From Symbiodinium natans (lineage: Eukaryota; Sar; Dinophyceae; Suessiales; Symbiodiniaceae), in assembly GCA_905221605.1 (NCBI GenBank), contig CAJNDS010002779.1, positions 419,177 through 483,176 of the forward strand: a DNA stretch of 64,000 nt, in the 5' to 3' direction. Both the position numbers and the translations under genes were made by a program. This document shows, one piece after another, positions 51,041 through 59,724 of this stretch (positions within the stretch are counted from its first letter, which is position 1; every line of letters starts with the position of its first letter). The notes under the pieces are model-generated. The model had not been told where the DNA came from. It searched no databases and worked only from the letters and a program-made list of their open reading frames with translations.

Positions 51041-51400
51041 TTGTTGAGAGTCTTGTGGGAAATTCTCCCTGAAGTGGCTCAGTGGTTCCAAGTTTGTGCT
51101 TCAATTTCATTGCCTCATGATGAATCATGCATGCATGTTCACAGACGGCAGTACAATTCCACCTGCAGTTGCGTCGTGCCGGCTTCGCCGCACTCGCGTG
51201 AGTTCAAGTTTTTGCATTTCGGTGTTCTGCTCGGCAAGCAATGCAACTACAGGGCTGAATTGTTTGCTGTTCAGACACTGATGAGTTGCAAAACCCGTGC
51301 CATTGGGAGGCCTGGACGCTGCCCTCGCGCGGTGCAGTGGCGTCAACTCGGCCCCAGGCGCTCCACGACTGAGAGAGGTTCGATGTTGGGTTCAAGATAG
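51041..51400 (+). CDS. Possible 119-codon reading frame
   Basis: Open between two tracts; reads VLWEILPEVAQWFQVCASIS and later LLGKQCNYRAELFAVQTLMS. The stop is the TAG before the next tract. No domain recognised and a minus frame competes. Confidence 0.3.
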   Translation: MLRVLWEILPEVAQWFQVCASISLPHDESCMHVHRRQYNSTCSCVVPASPHSREFKFLHFGVLLGKQCNYRAELFAVQTLMSCKTRAIGRPGRCPRAVQWRQLGPRRSTTERGSMLGSR

Positions 51401-51474
51401 GGTCTAGGGTTTAGGGTTTAGGGTTTAGGGGTTAGGGTTTTGGGTTTAGGGTTTAGGGTTAGGGTTTAGGGTTC
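51398..51474. repeat. TTTAGGG tract
   Basis: About ten units with TCTAGGG and TTTTGGG variants. Confidence 0.9.
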
Positions 51475-51489
51475 AGACTCTTAGGTAGG

Positions 51490-51632
51490 GAGTTCAAGAA
51501 GGTACCTTATATCCCCCCCCTAGTGCCCCTCAAGGGGGTCCATATAGCCCCTGAAATAGGGGGCTCCCCCCCTTAATCTACTAGAATCCTTGCTATAGGA
51601 ACCCTAATGTTGGGAACACCCCCCATAATCAC
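51490..51632. mobile_element. TCAAGAAGGTACCTTATATC element, copy 1
   Basis: Shares about 140 nt with 51783-51926 at over 95 percent by eye, including GTCCATATAGCCCCTGAAAT and CCTTGCTATAGGAACCCTAA. AGGTACC, GGGG and CCCC blocks are partly inverted. Confidence 0.8.
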
Positions 51633-51776
51633 CCTAAACCCTAAACCCTAAACCCTAAACCCTAAACCCCAAACCCCAAACCCCAAACCCCAAACCCCAA
51701 ACCCCAAACCCCAAACCCCAAACCCCAAACCCTAAACCCTAAACCCTAAACCCTAAACCCTAAACCCTAAACCCTC
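51632..51776. repeat. CCCTAAA tract with CCCCAAA block
   Basis: About twenty units; nine consecutive CCCCAAA at about 51665-51728 between perfect CCCTAAA units. Confidence 0.95.
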
Positions 51777-51782
51777 CAACGT

Positions 51783-51926
51783 GGTCAAGAAGGTACCTTA
51801 TATCCCCCCCTAGTGCCCCTCAAGGGGGTCCATATAGCCCCTGAAATAGGGGGCTCCCCCCCTTAATCTTCTAGAATCCTTGCTATAGGAACCCTAATGT
51901 TGGGAACATCCCCCAATAATCACTCT
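51783..51926. mobile_element. TCAAGAAGGTACCTTATATC element, copy 2
   Basis: Second copy, again followed by a CCCTAAA tract, so element plus tract is a tandem duplication of about 293 nt. Confidence 0.8.
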
Positions 51927-52033
51927 AAGCCCCAAACCCTAAACCCTAAACCCTAAACCCTAAACCCTAAACCCTAAACCCCAAACCTTCAACCCTCAAC
52001 CCTAAACCCTAAACCCTAAACCCTAAACCCTTC
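51927..52033. repeat. CCCTAAA tract
   Basis: About fifteen units. Confidence 0.95.
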
Positions 52034-52120
52034 CACTTCGTGGAAGGGCTCACCCCCGACATGCTCTACTCGCTGCTGGCCTATCTGGCCATCCTCAGCC
52101 GCGAGCTGGTGGGCGACCAG
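52034..52120 (+). CDS. Exon between two tracts, strong AG|GT donor
   Basis: Reads HFVEGLTPDMLYSLLAYLAI then LSRELVGDQ in phase 0, ending CCAG|GTGGGG where a TTTGGGG/TTTAGGG tract starts. Clearly coding in character (helical, C/G at third positions). Family unknown. Confidence 0.55.
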
Positions 52121-52290
52121 GTGGGGTTTGGGGTTTAGGGTTAAGGGTTTAGGGTTTGGGGTTTAGGGTTTAGGGTTTAGGGTCTAGGGTTTAGGGTTTG
52201 GGGTTAAGGGTTTAGTTTAGGGTTCAGGGTTTAGGGGTTCCCCAAATCAGGGTCAAGGGTTTCAGGTTTGAGGATTGGGGTGTAGAGACC
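52121..52290. repeat. TTTAGGG tract, degenerate
   Basis: About twenty-three units with TTTGGGG, TCTAGGG and TTAAGGG. Confidence 0.9.
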
Positions 52291-52297
52291 GACGGGT

Positions 52298-52400
52298 TCT
52301 TGGTAGGGAATTGGGGAGTTTGTGGAATTTGGTACTTATTCTTTCCCCGAATAGAGGCCGGTTTAAGGGGTCATATAGGGGTACCTCCTTCCCTCCTTAC
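52298..52400. mobile_element. Introner, GTTCTTAGTAGGGAATGAGG family, divergent
   Basis: GTTCTTGGTAGGGAATTGGGG at the left; ATAGGGGTACCTCCTTCCCTCC at the right. Confidence 0.65.
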
Positions 52401-52402
52401 CC

Positions 52403-52580
52403 CAAACCCTAAAACCCTAAACCCCAAACACTAAACCCTAAACCCTAGACCCTAAACCTTAAACCCTAAACCCCAAACCCCAAACCGTAAACGCTAAACC
52501 CGAAACCCTAAACCCGAAACCCTAAACCCTAAACCCTAAACCCCTAACCCTAAACCCTAAACCCTAAACCCAAACCTACG
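52403..52580. repeat. CCCTAAA tract
   Basis: About twenty-five units with CCCCAAA, CCCGAAA and CCGTAAA variants. Confidence 0.95.
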
Positions 52581-52719
52581 AAAAAAAAAACTGGCAAGTT
52601 GTTCTGGGCGTGCTGTTGACTGGAGGATGGCACCTACCTGGTGGGCACGACACCAGGGCCCGCGAACAACCAGTGGCTTCAGCAGCTTGCGGCTTGTGCC
52701 CTAGAGGACCTCCTTGTGT

Positions 52720-52858
52720 TATTAGTATTGTTACTCGTGTTTTTTTGTATTCTTCGTATTAATTATTATCATTATGATTATCTTCATGATTATGATTATG
52801 ATCATGATTTTGATTATGCTTATTTTTCTTCTTATTATTATCATGATTATTATTTGGG
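52720..52858. repeat. ATT/ATG microsatellite
   Basis: Imperfect ATTATTATC and GATTATGATT repeats. The flanking 52581-52719 is short and unassigned. Confidence 0.9.
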
Positions 52859-52995
52859 GATCTTGGGAACTTCGGACTGGTAGTAGGAGGCTTGCGGTTT
52901 GCGGCTCCGGGTGCCTCTGTGAGGTTGGCAAGATGCAGCCGGTGACCTTGTGCAACCATGAGCGGCTTGGCGTGGCCCCGCGGCAGATGGTCCTT

Positions 52996-53092
52996 TAGGG
53001 TTTAGGGTTTAGGGTTTAGGGTTTAGGGTTTAGGGTTTAGGGTTTAGGGTTTAGGGTTTAGGGTTTAGGGTTTACGGCTTAGGTTTAGGGGG
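52996..53092. repeat. TTTAGGG tract
   Basis: About fourteen units, nearly perfect. Confidence 0.95.
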
Positions 53093-53094
53093 CA

Positions 53095-53545
53095 ATCCAC
53101 GAGAGTCACGTGCCCAGAACATTCAAGGCAGGCACGTGTGGCTTGAGCGACTTCATGGCAGCGGGGGTGCCCTTCCAGGCAGGCATAGTGTGGGGGGGGG
53201 GGGGGGGGCATGAAGAAGAGTGGGGCACTCGCAATCAGGCCTGCTTGCATTCTTCTTTCGCAACTTGGAGGTTCATGGTACTTGTTAACCCAGAAAACTG
53301 TACTTATAGCCCGCTATAAGCCCCTAAAGTGCCCCCATTATGGCTATAGGTACAGTCGTAAGGACAGTTCTAACCCTAGACCTTAAACCCTAAACCTAAA
53401 CCCTTACAGGTACAGTTATAATTGGTTAATTGATAAGTACCATGAACCTCCAAGTAGCATTTTCGAGTGGAACGCCAGAGAGACAAATCCGAGCTTTCAG
53501 TCAGCTTCAGGCGCTGACAGACATCGCTGGTCAGGACCCCTCAAG
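53095..53545 (+). CDS. Unknown gene interrupted by a TGGAGGTTCATGG introner
   Basis: A left stretch reads HVPRTFKAGTCGLSDFMAAG, then a poly-G run (53191-53208), then HEEEWGTRNQACLHSSFATW to 53270 in phase 2. After the introner (53271-53454) the frame resumes as SIFEWNARETNPSFQSASGA to GPLK before a TTTAGGG tract. The junction uses the element's own GGAG|GT and CCAAG|T. The poly-G may be a separate small intron or a misread. Family not recognised. Confidence 0.5.
53262..53456. mobile_element. TGGAGGTTCATGG-family introner with internal telomere tract
   Basis: Complete ends AACTTGGAGGTTCATGG and CCATGAACCTCCAAGTAG. A 34-nt CCCTAAA-like tract (53373-53406) lies between GGACAGTTCTAA and GTACAGTTATAA. 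As an intron it is 53271-53454, 184 nt. Confidence 0.85.
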
Positions 53546-53547
53546 GG

Positions 53548-53592
53548 GTTTAGGGTTTAGGGTTTCGGGTTTAGGGTTCAGGGTTTAGGGAG
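53548..53592. repeat. TTTAGGG tract
   Basis: About six units with TTTCGGG and TTCAGGG variants. Confidence 0.9.
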
Positions 53593-53654
53593 TCAGGCAG
53601 CTCTGTTTAGCTAGTTACACTGTTCACGCAACGGCTGCCCGATCCTCTTGCAGG

Positions 53655-53868
53655 ATGTGGGAGGTGGTGCCCAGCTGTGTCATGTGGCCAACAGCCAGGC
53701 ACGTGGCCGGCCTGGGCTAAAAACCGAGGGGAATGCGTGATCCGGATTCCTGGTTTCTGGGGTGCTTGGGATGAGGATTACGGGGTTTAGGGTTTAGGGT
53801 TTAGGGTACTGCAACGCTACGCGACCCGCCTCAACCCCAAATGGATCGTGGGTGCGAAGATTTTCTGA
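53655..53868 (+). pseudogene. Cys/Trp-rich coding stretch broken by three telomere units
   Basis: After CTCTTGCAG one frame reads CGRWCPAVSCGQQPGTWPAW, KNRGECVIRIPGFWGAWDED and YG. It is then broken by exactly three TTTAGGG units (53785-53805). Without them it continues VLQRYATRLNPKWIVGAKIF to TGA. Two other frames are partly open. The repeat is either a very short intron, a disabling insertion or an assembly feature. Family not recognised. Confidence 0.4.
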
Positions 53869-53945
53869 GAGCCCACCCTGGTCTGAAGTTCATGTCGGGC
53901 TTTCGGTTGAAACAAGATGTCGGATGGTACTGTTTTGACAATGCC

Positions 53946-53977
53946 AGGGTTCAGGGTTTAGGGTTTAGGGTTTAGGG
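53946..53977. repeat. Short TTTAGGG tract
   Basis: Four units, first TTCAGGG. Confidence 0.9.
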
Positions 53978-54096
53978 GTCTCCAAGGAGTTGGACAGAAG
54001 CCTTACTTTTGAACGCCAGCGGGGGTTTGCATCTTTGTATTTGTGCGCGCACGAAGGCGTGTGTGTGTGTGTGTGTATATATATATGTATCGGCCA

Positions 54097-54215
54097 GCAA
54101 TACTAACGGCAGTTGAGTGTATTGACGAGGATGAGTCCCTGGTCATCTTCTATCCTGAGGCCGGACTTGGGGAAGATTTCTGGAAATCCCCGCCCGGGAC
54201 CCGCTTAAACTCCCC
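54097..54215 (+). CDS. Exon, unknown
   Basis: After a GT/TA microsatellite (54058-54090) the frame reads AILTAVECIDEDESLVIFYP then EAGLGEDFWKSPPG. It looks coding; where it ends is unclear because of a C9 run at 54214. Confidence 0.45.
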
Positions 54216-54395
54216 CCCCCCAGGGGTCAACAGCCCAAGTAAGCCTGGAGTTGCTGAAGCCCAGAGTTGCTGAAGCCTAGAGTTGCTGTTTGCTGGTGTG
54301 ACCACTGTGACCTTTCCTGTGCCGGCTCAAGCCAGTGGGCGTTGCTGTGGATATCTAGAGGCACGACATTTCTTCCGTCTTCCCTTTCGCATCCA

Positions 54396-55332
54396 ATGGC
54401 GATGCACATCGCCCCGGAGAATATGAGGCTGCGCCTGACCGAGGAGCAGGCCAAGGGGCTAAGCGCCGTGCTTTCGAAGTGCACCACGTGTATCGCCACG
54501 CTGCAAAGCGTCGGCCCTAACGGCGAGTTTGATGCGGGGGACCTCGACGAGGAGTCTTTTGAGGAAGATGCTGAAGCTTCCAGGGAAGGGACGTGGTTCG
54601 GCAGCCTCGACGCAGTCGCAGAAGATCCCCAGACCAAGAAGCGACCCCTGGATTCAGAAGCTCCAGCTGCAATTACCGTGGAAGCTGCCGCCAAGAAAAA
54701 CGCTAAGAGTGCCCGCAGAACAAATACCCAGAGTGGGGGCACGAAGAGGGAATGCAAGACTCGATCAGCGGCACGGTCGAAAACATCCGCGGTAACACCG
54801 TCTCGTGCACTGGCGGCCCCACAGGCGAAGAAGTCCCCCGGGCCGTCGGACGTCAGTAAGCGTGCTGCCTTGACGGCTCTCAAAGCTGTCCTCGAAGAAT
54901 TGACCCAGGATAAGGAGGTCGGGGTTTACGAAAAGAGGGGAACCCCCAGTTTAGATCCCCAAATAGTAGGATTCCCTTATCACAAGGACCCCAAGAAGGT
55001 ATCCAGAATTTGGGAAACGCCAGGTGGGGAAGTTCTTCGCAAAGCCGGTTAACACTGCCAAGCACAAGGACTACCTGGAGAAGATTGCCCCCAACAAGCC
55101 TGTAGACCTCGGCACTGTGATGGCCAACTTGGACGGCGATATGTACCGCGACCTGGGCGAAGTGGTCAGCGATGTGAACATGGTGTGGGAGAATTGTTTC
55201 AAGTACAACAAGGAGAACACGCGCGTGTACCAGATAGCGCTCCGGACCCAGAAGCAGTTCTCCGCGAAGGTCCAGCGCTTGGATCGCGACAACCGAACTG
55301 CACGACGGTCAAGAACACCAAAGCGTTGCTGA
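54396..55332 (+). CDS. Bromodomain protein with an introner inside the domain
   Basis: Exon 1 54396-54917, exon 2 55024-55332 (TGA). Start ATG 54396 lies in TCCAATGGCG; an in-frame ATG at 54267 is possible. The N-terminal 120 residues are acidic then Lys/Ala-rich. The bromodomain starts in exon 1 (RAALTALKAVLEELTQDKE) and continues in exon 2 with FFAKPVNTAKHKDYLEKI, PVDLGTVMANL, Y, then VNMVWENCFKYNKEN, including the acetyl-lysine-binding Asn and adjacent Tyr. Bromodomains read acetylated histone tails, so this is probably a small nuclear chromatin reader. The C terminus is a basic RTARRSRTPKRC. Splicing is GT-AG, phase 0. Confidence 0.75.
54918..55023. mobile_element. 106-nt introner, GGGTTTACGAAA family, intron of the bromodomain gene
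   Basis: Starts GTCGGGGTTTACGAAAAGAG and ends GAATTTGGGAAACGCCAG, partly inverted ends. AGGT stands at both ends (54916-54919 and 55022-55025), fitting a target duplication that supplies a splice site. The core AAATAGTAGGATTCCC matches copies at 36340 and 39328. Confidence 0.85.
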
Positions 55333-55678
55333 GCTGCCTTCCTCATGCTCACCCGCGGCAAATCAGCCTCAATCACAGGCAGTCGGTCGCAGGTCTCATC
55401 ATGTTGCGTCCTTCTTCGCGTATGTCCTGGGAAGAGCTCGAGGTAGGCCAGCTGTGCAAGGAGCGTTTCACCTCCAGAATCTAGCTCATTCATCACCGAG
55501 TGGGTGCTGTGTGGAAGGTCCGAAGCGCTTGGTAGCAGGGGGTCATCTTCAAGTGTACCTGGTTACTTTCCACATTGGACCTCTCAAGACTTTCAAGGCC
55601 AGACACCCCGGGGCCTGGAATTGAGGCATGCTTTCTCCCTCGAAGGATCCGATTTGTGAGTCGAGATGGTGCGAAGTT
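55333..55678. other. 3' flank of the bromodomain gene
   Basis: Short frames on both strands; no motif. Confidence 0.4.
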
Positions 55679-55733
55679 CGGGTTTAGGGTTTAGGGTTTA
55701 GGGTTTAGGGTTCAGGGTTTAGGGTTTAGGGCC
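55679..55733. repeat. TTTAGGG tract
   Basis: About eight units, one TTCAGGG. Confidence 0.95.
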
Positions 55734-55900
55734 AAATCTTGCTATGCTCTCCTTTGTCTCAGTGCTTCTCAGTGTCTGTATACACCGACTCCGCTGTTCA
55801 ACAGTCTCACAGTTGGAGCACATCTGCGAGGAAGTCTTCGAAAGAGAGAAAGGCCACGGAGGGTAAGGGCAGCACCACTGCAATCATGGTGCTCAGCATG

Positions 55901-56098
55901 CTAAACCCTAAACCCTAAACCCTAAACCCTAAACCCGAAACCCTAAGCCCCAAACCCTAAACCCTAAACCCTAAACCCTAAACCCTAAACCCTAAACCCT
56001 AAACCCTAAACCCTAAAACCTAAACCCTAAACCCTAAACCCTAAACCCTAAACCCTAAACCCTAAACCCTAAACCCTAAACCCTAAACCCTAAACCCA
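55901..56098. repeat. Long CCCTAAA tract
   Basis: About twenty-eight units, nearly perfect. Confidence 0.95.
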
Positions 56099-56109
56099 AC
56101 GCCTGGCAG

Positions 56110-56220
56110 GTGCTGGCCTTCGCGGCCTTCGTGGGGAACGGGCGGATGTTGCCTGTTCCGTTCACTCTCCTGGGCGCGAGGAGGTATCTCAACACCATTT
56201 GTGACCCTGGCCAGAGTTGA
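56110..56220 (+). CDS. Terminal exon after a tract
   Basis: After CGCCTGGCAG the frame reads VLAFAAFVGNGRMLPVPFTL then LGARRYLNTICDPGQS and TGA. Clearly coding in character, hydrophobic start. Family unknown. Confidence 0.5.
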   Translation: MLAFAAFVGNGRMLPVPFTLLGARRYLNTICDPGQS

Positions 56221-56225
56221 AGTGG

Positions 56226-56275
56226 GATTAGGGTTTAGGGTTTGGGGTTTGGTGTTTGGGGTTTAGGGTTGATGG
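56226..56275. repeat. TTTAGGG/TTTGGGG tract
   Basis: About seven units. Confidence 0.9.
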
Positions 56276-56299
56276 ATGGTTAGGGGCACATGCGGGTGC

Positions 56300-56390
56300 T
56301 GGGACATATGGGCGTTTCCCAACATAGGGGTGCCCCCTTTGTACCTCAAACAGAATAGAAAAGGGTACCCCTACTTTCGGAAAACCCTTA
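56300..56390. mobile_element. GTTTCCCAACATAGG...CTACTTTCGG element
   Basis: GGGCGTTTCCCAACATAGGGG at the left; CAAACAGAATAGAA in the core; GGGTACCCCTACTTTCGG at the right. Same family as the intron at 39132-39238. Confidence 0.75.
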
Positions 56391-56597
56391 TATGGATCTG
56401 AAACTTCCACCCCACCAACCGAAGCCTTTTGGGAAGCCCTAAGCCCAAAAGCCCGCGCCGAAACCTACAGAGCCCTGCCAGATGGCGAGACGGGAGTGGG
56501 CCCTCCCTTTCAGAATCTGTGCGGGAAGGCCGGGGACTTACATCATCGAAACAGAGCTCCGCAGAGCCCAACACCGCGCGACTCCACACCCTGCAAG
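56391..56597. other. No gene assigned
   Basis: Short minus-strand frame (56371-56589) without motif. Confidence 0.35.
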
Positions 56598-56599
56598 AT

Positions 56600-56802
56600 T
56601 AAACCCTAAACCCTAAACCCTAAACCCTAAACCCTAAACCCTAAACCCTAAACCCTAAACCCTAAACCCTAAACCCTAAACCCTAAACCCTAGACCCTAG
56701 ACCCTAAACCCTAAACCCTAAACCCTAAACCCCAAACCCCAAACCCTAAACCCTAAACCCTAAACCCTAAACCCTAAACCCTAACCCTAAACCCTAAACG
56801 GT
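56600..56802. repeat. Long CCCTAAA tract
   Basis: About twenty-nine units, two CCCTAGA and two CCCCAAA. Confidence 0.95.
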
Positions 56803-56933
56803 CGGAACCCCTCAACCTTGAAGTTCAGAGCCTTCACGGCTCGCTCCACGTGAGGTTGCTGTGGACAACCTGCTCAACGAGAACATTCTTACACAGGATG
56901 TGCAGCTTTGCTGCAGATTTCGGGCTTCTTACT

Positions 56934-56958
56934 GTTTAGGGTTTAGGGTTTAGGGTTT
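56934..56958. repeat. Short TTTAGGG tract
   Basis: Three units directly before an introner. Confidence 0.9.
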
Positions 56959-56959
56959 G

Positions 56960-57035
56960 TTAGTAGGGAATGTGGGGAGTGAGGGGTGCCCTATATAGTC
57001 CCTGAAAGGGTATATATCTATATATGGTCCTGTGG
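56960..57035. mobile_element. Introner, GTTCTTAGTAGGGAATGAGG family, left part
   Basis: GTTAGTAGGGAATGTGGGGAGTG, GCCCTATATAGTCCC and AAAGGGTATATAT; the right arm is lost. Confidence 0.65.
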
Positions 57036-57250
57036 CGCATATCTCGGGGTTATGGTGAAGGGTTGGCCAGGAGTTCGAAGTTAGGGTTTGAGGACTTGGG
57101 GGGCTTCGGGTGATCTGCGGCGAAGCCGGGCTCAACCCTCTGCCGCGAACCGGAAACCCTAAAAGCCCCAAACTCGGGGGAGTTGGGGGCATCTCTTTGC
57201 TCTGTTGCTGTTGCGCGGCCGCGTTGCCGCGTTCTTTTTCCGGTGCGTGC

Positions 57251-57335
57251 CAGGACGGGCTGGTGTACCTTATAACCCCTTAAACAGGCCCTTCATAGGG
57301 TTGGTTATGGGGATTATAGGGACAAACAGCCTGGT
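57251..57335. mobile_element. CCAGGACGGGCT-family short element, copy 2
   Basis: Matches 46037-46110 from GCCAGGACGGGCT through ATAGGGTTGGTTAT to CCTGGTG. Confidence 0.7.
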
Positions 57336-57410
57336 GCCCCAAGGAAGACAAGGGTTTCGCTGACCCCGCTCAGCATGAAGGCGCGCTGCTTTGATCCTGG
57401 AAGACTTGAA

Positions 57411-57538
57411 GCCCTAAGCCCTAAGCCCTAAGCCCTAAGCCCTAAGCCCCAAACCCCAAACCCCAAACCCTAAACCCTTCTTAACCCTAAACCCGAAACC
57501 CTAAACCCTAAACCCTGAGCCCTGAACCCTAAACCTTC
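57411..57538. repeat. CCCTAAG block grading into CCCCAAA and CCCTAAA
   Basis: Six consecutive CCCTAAG, then three CCCCAAA, then mixed units. Confidence 0.9.
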
Positions 57539-57617
57539 GCTCTGCAAAGGCGGCCTCCTTCGTGGCCGTAGCATCCTATTGCAGCGACTGTCACAGGCTG
57601 GATGTCTCTCCACCCAG

Positions 57618-57656
57618 GGTTTAGGGTTTAGGGTTCAGGGTTTAGGGTTTTGGGTT
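57618..57656. repeat. TTTAGGG tract
   Basis: About five units. Confidence 0.9.
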
Positions 57657-57745
57657 GAGCTTCTGAACCCATCTATAGTCTTTCTTAGGAACTAGTGTGT
57701 CCCTTCTTTGGTTCAGCTGCAGCCTCCCGAAAGGAACTATTGACA

Positions 57746-57850
57746 AACCCTAAACCCTAAACCCTAAACACTAAACCCTAAACCCTAAACCCTAAACCCT
57801 AAACCCTAAACCCCAAACCCCAAACCCCAAACCCTAAACCCTAAACCCTT
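57746..57850. repeat. CCCTAAA tract
   Basis: About fifteen units with three CCCCAAA in a row. Confidence 0.95.
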
Positions 57851-57894
57851 AGTAAGGGGGAGAAAGTTCGAGCCCTGGACTCCCCGAGCCTTCC

Positions 57895-58085
57895 AACATG
57901 GTTTATTTCCCAAAATTAGGGGGGGTGCCCCCTTTTGTGCCCAAAATAGATTACTGTAGAATTTTAAATACCAAAGTAGGGGTACGTTACCCCGTTCATA
58001 CCCCAAAATAGAATGGAATCCCTGAAAGGGAACCCCCCCCCCCCCCCAAAGAAAGAAAAAAACAAACAAAAAGGGTACGGAAACC
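57895..58085. mobile_element. ATTTCCCAAAAT...GGGTACGG elements, two arms with a poly-C run
   Basis: TTATTTCCCAAAATTAGGGG near 57904 and CAAAGTAGGGGTACGTTACCCC near 57971, CCCCAAAATAGAATGGAA, then C15 at about 58033 and AAAGGGTACGGAAACCCCC. Confidence 0.65.
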
Positions 58086-58094
58086 CCCAAATCG

Positions 58095-58330
58095 ATGAAG
58101 ATTGGAGGGGGGAGTGCTCCGAGCCGGACATGTTCAACAACCTCTGTGACGCCCAGCGGCGGCACTTGGACCAGGCAAAGCGGGGAGTTGCTTTGGGGCA
58201 AATGGAGCTGTTTGTTGTGGCAGATGTAGAGGGGAAAGTCCTCAGAAGCATCCGCCTCCTGAGTGCAGAATGCATGACGTTGAGCCTGACAAGTACAGCG
58301 CTCCCTCAGCTGCGTGCCATGCACCCGTGA
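58095..58330 (+). CDS. Exon after an introner-like element
   Basis: The frame reads DWRGECSEPDMFNNLCDAQR, RHLDQAKRGVALGQMELFVV and ADVEG. An overlapping plus frame (58270-58677) may hold the next exon. Helical; unknown family. A long minus-strand frame here runs into a telomere tract and is less convincing. Confidence 0.4.
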
Positions 58331-58673
58331 AGCTGCAGCGAAGCTGCAAGAATGAAGCCATTCCTCGCGCACAGGACATTTCTCTGTGGCTGCAGGCAGG
58401 GCAGCATCGCATGCTGACCGTGCTTGGAGACATGTGTAGCTTATGGGCTTATAGTTCCACACAGTCAAAGCAGCAGTGCCAATTCGAAAGTTTAACGGCA
58501 ACGGTCTGCAGACAGACCGAGGTCATAGGTGCACACAGCCTGACGTATCCCAAGCCACTGAAGCATGCTAAGCTCAAGGAAGGTGCAGGTAGCGGGTCAG
58601 CGGATCCCGGACAGCACCAAGAGGATCAAGGTTTGCAGCTAACCCGACACGCTGGGTTCAGGCTTCCCATGGC

Positions 58674-58736
58674 TTAGGGTTCAGGGTTCAGGGTTCAGGG
58701 TTTAGGGTTTAGGGTTTAGGGTTTAGGGTTTAGGGC
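58674..58736. repeat. TTCAGGG/TTTAGGG tract
   Basis: Nine units; the first three are TTCAGGG. Confidence 0.95.
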
Positions 58737-58739
58737 TTT

Positions 58740-59345
58740 GCTTCCGAGCCGTCTTCTGGAGCAGTCGCCGTCGCTGCCTTCTTGGGTTTAGGCAGTGGAT
58801 GAACAGAAGTCGGATGTATAAGAGAAGAAAAGAACTCAAGATCATAAGTTGTGCTTCGGTTCACCCAGATTTCTCCCCACCCCCCTATTCTCTGAGCGCT
58901 AAAGCACCGAAACCGAAGAAACACTTCTGTTCTTGAGCTTTTTACGTCAATAACTTGGAAGACCTAAACCCTAGACCCGTCGGCCGTGGCTTGCGCTTCC
59001 AGGTGTCGGCGTTTAGGGCTTGTGCACCGCCTTTTTCCGGAAGCGCGCGTGGCTTAAACGCACCCCCCAAAAGCCATGATCCGAACCGTACGGCTGCTGA
59101 CCCAGGGGAAACCCTACTGCATGTGCACTGAATCGCAGTCGTGGATGTGAATCGCGGAACCCCATGATCCGAAATCACTGAGCTGAGTTGTTGCCCTGCC
59201 CTCAGCTGTATTCCGACCAGGCTTACAACAGTGCCAACTACACAGTGCCGTCGCGGGGACCTCGTAGACATTGTCAAGCGCATCGGCACAGGCACGGGGT
59301 GGTGATGGTGTTGTAAGCGTTGGGGAGGACTTCCCGTTTGCATGT
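58740..59345. other. No gene assembled
   Basis: A plus frame near 59205-59302 reads RRGDLVDIVKRIGTGTGW, and a long minus frame overlaps it. Orientation undecided. Confidence 0.3.
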
Positions 59346-59347
59346 CG

Positions 59348-59461
59348 GGACCCAAAGAGCCCAATACCCTCAAGTAAGGGATAGCCCTTCAACCCTACCG
59401 AGGATCGCTTTATAATTTAAGGTATGCTTATTAATTGAGGGTTGTGGGGCTCTCTGGGAAC
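59348..59461. mobile_element. CCCAAAGAGCCCAAT-family element, complete
   Basis: CCCAAAGAGCCCAATACCCTC at the left; GGGTTGTGGGGCTCTCTGGG at the right. Confidence 0.75.
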
Positions 59462-59605
59462 CCTCATGCGTCCTCTAAATCTCTCCATGTCTCAAGATGC
59501 ACAGCCACGCCACCTGACAGGACCATGGGGCGGCGGATTGTGGCAAGGGGACAGCGGGGGGGGGGGGAGCGAAAGGGTTGGCTCTTTGACGGGTATGAGG
59601 GTTTC

Positions 59606-59650
59606 ACCCTAAACCCTAAACCCTAAACCCTAAACCCTGAACCCTAAACT
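59606..59650. repeat. CCCTAAA tract
   Basis: About six units. Confidence 0.9.
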
Positions 59651-59724
59651 CCACCCGTTTCGGGGTTTGGGATGGTTTCGCACCAGCTGCCAGATGACTT
59701 GTGTCACGTGCGGCCCCGCTGCAG

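Noticed and set aside
57806-58501. 231-codon minus frame
   Set aside because: It runs into a telomere tract and a poly-C run; the plus-strand exon candidate in the same place has better codon character.
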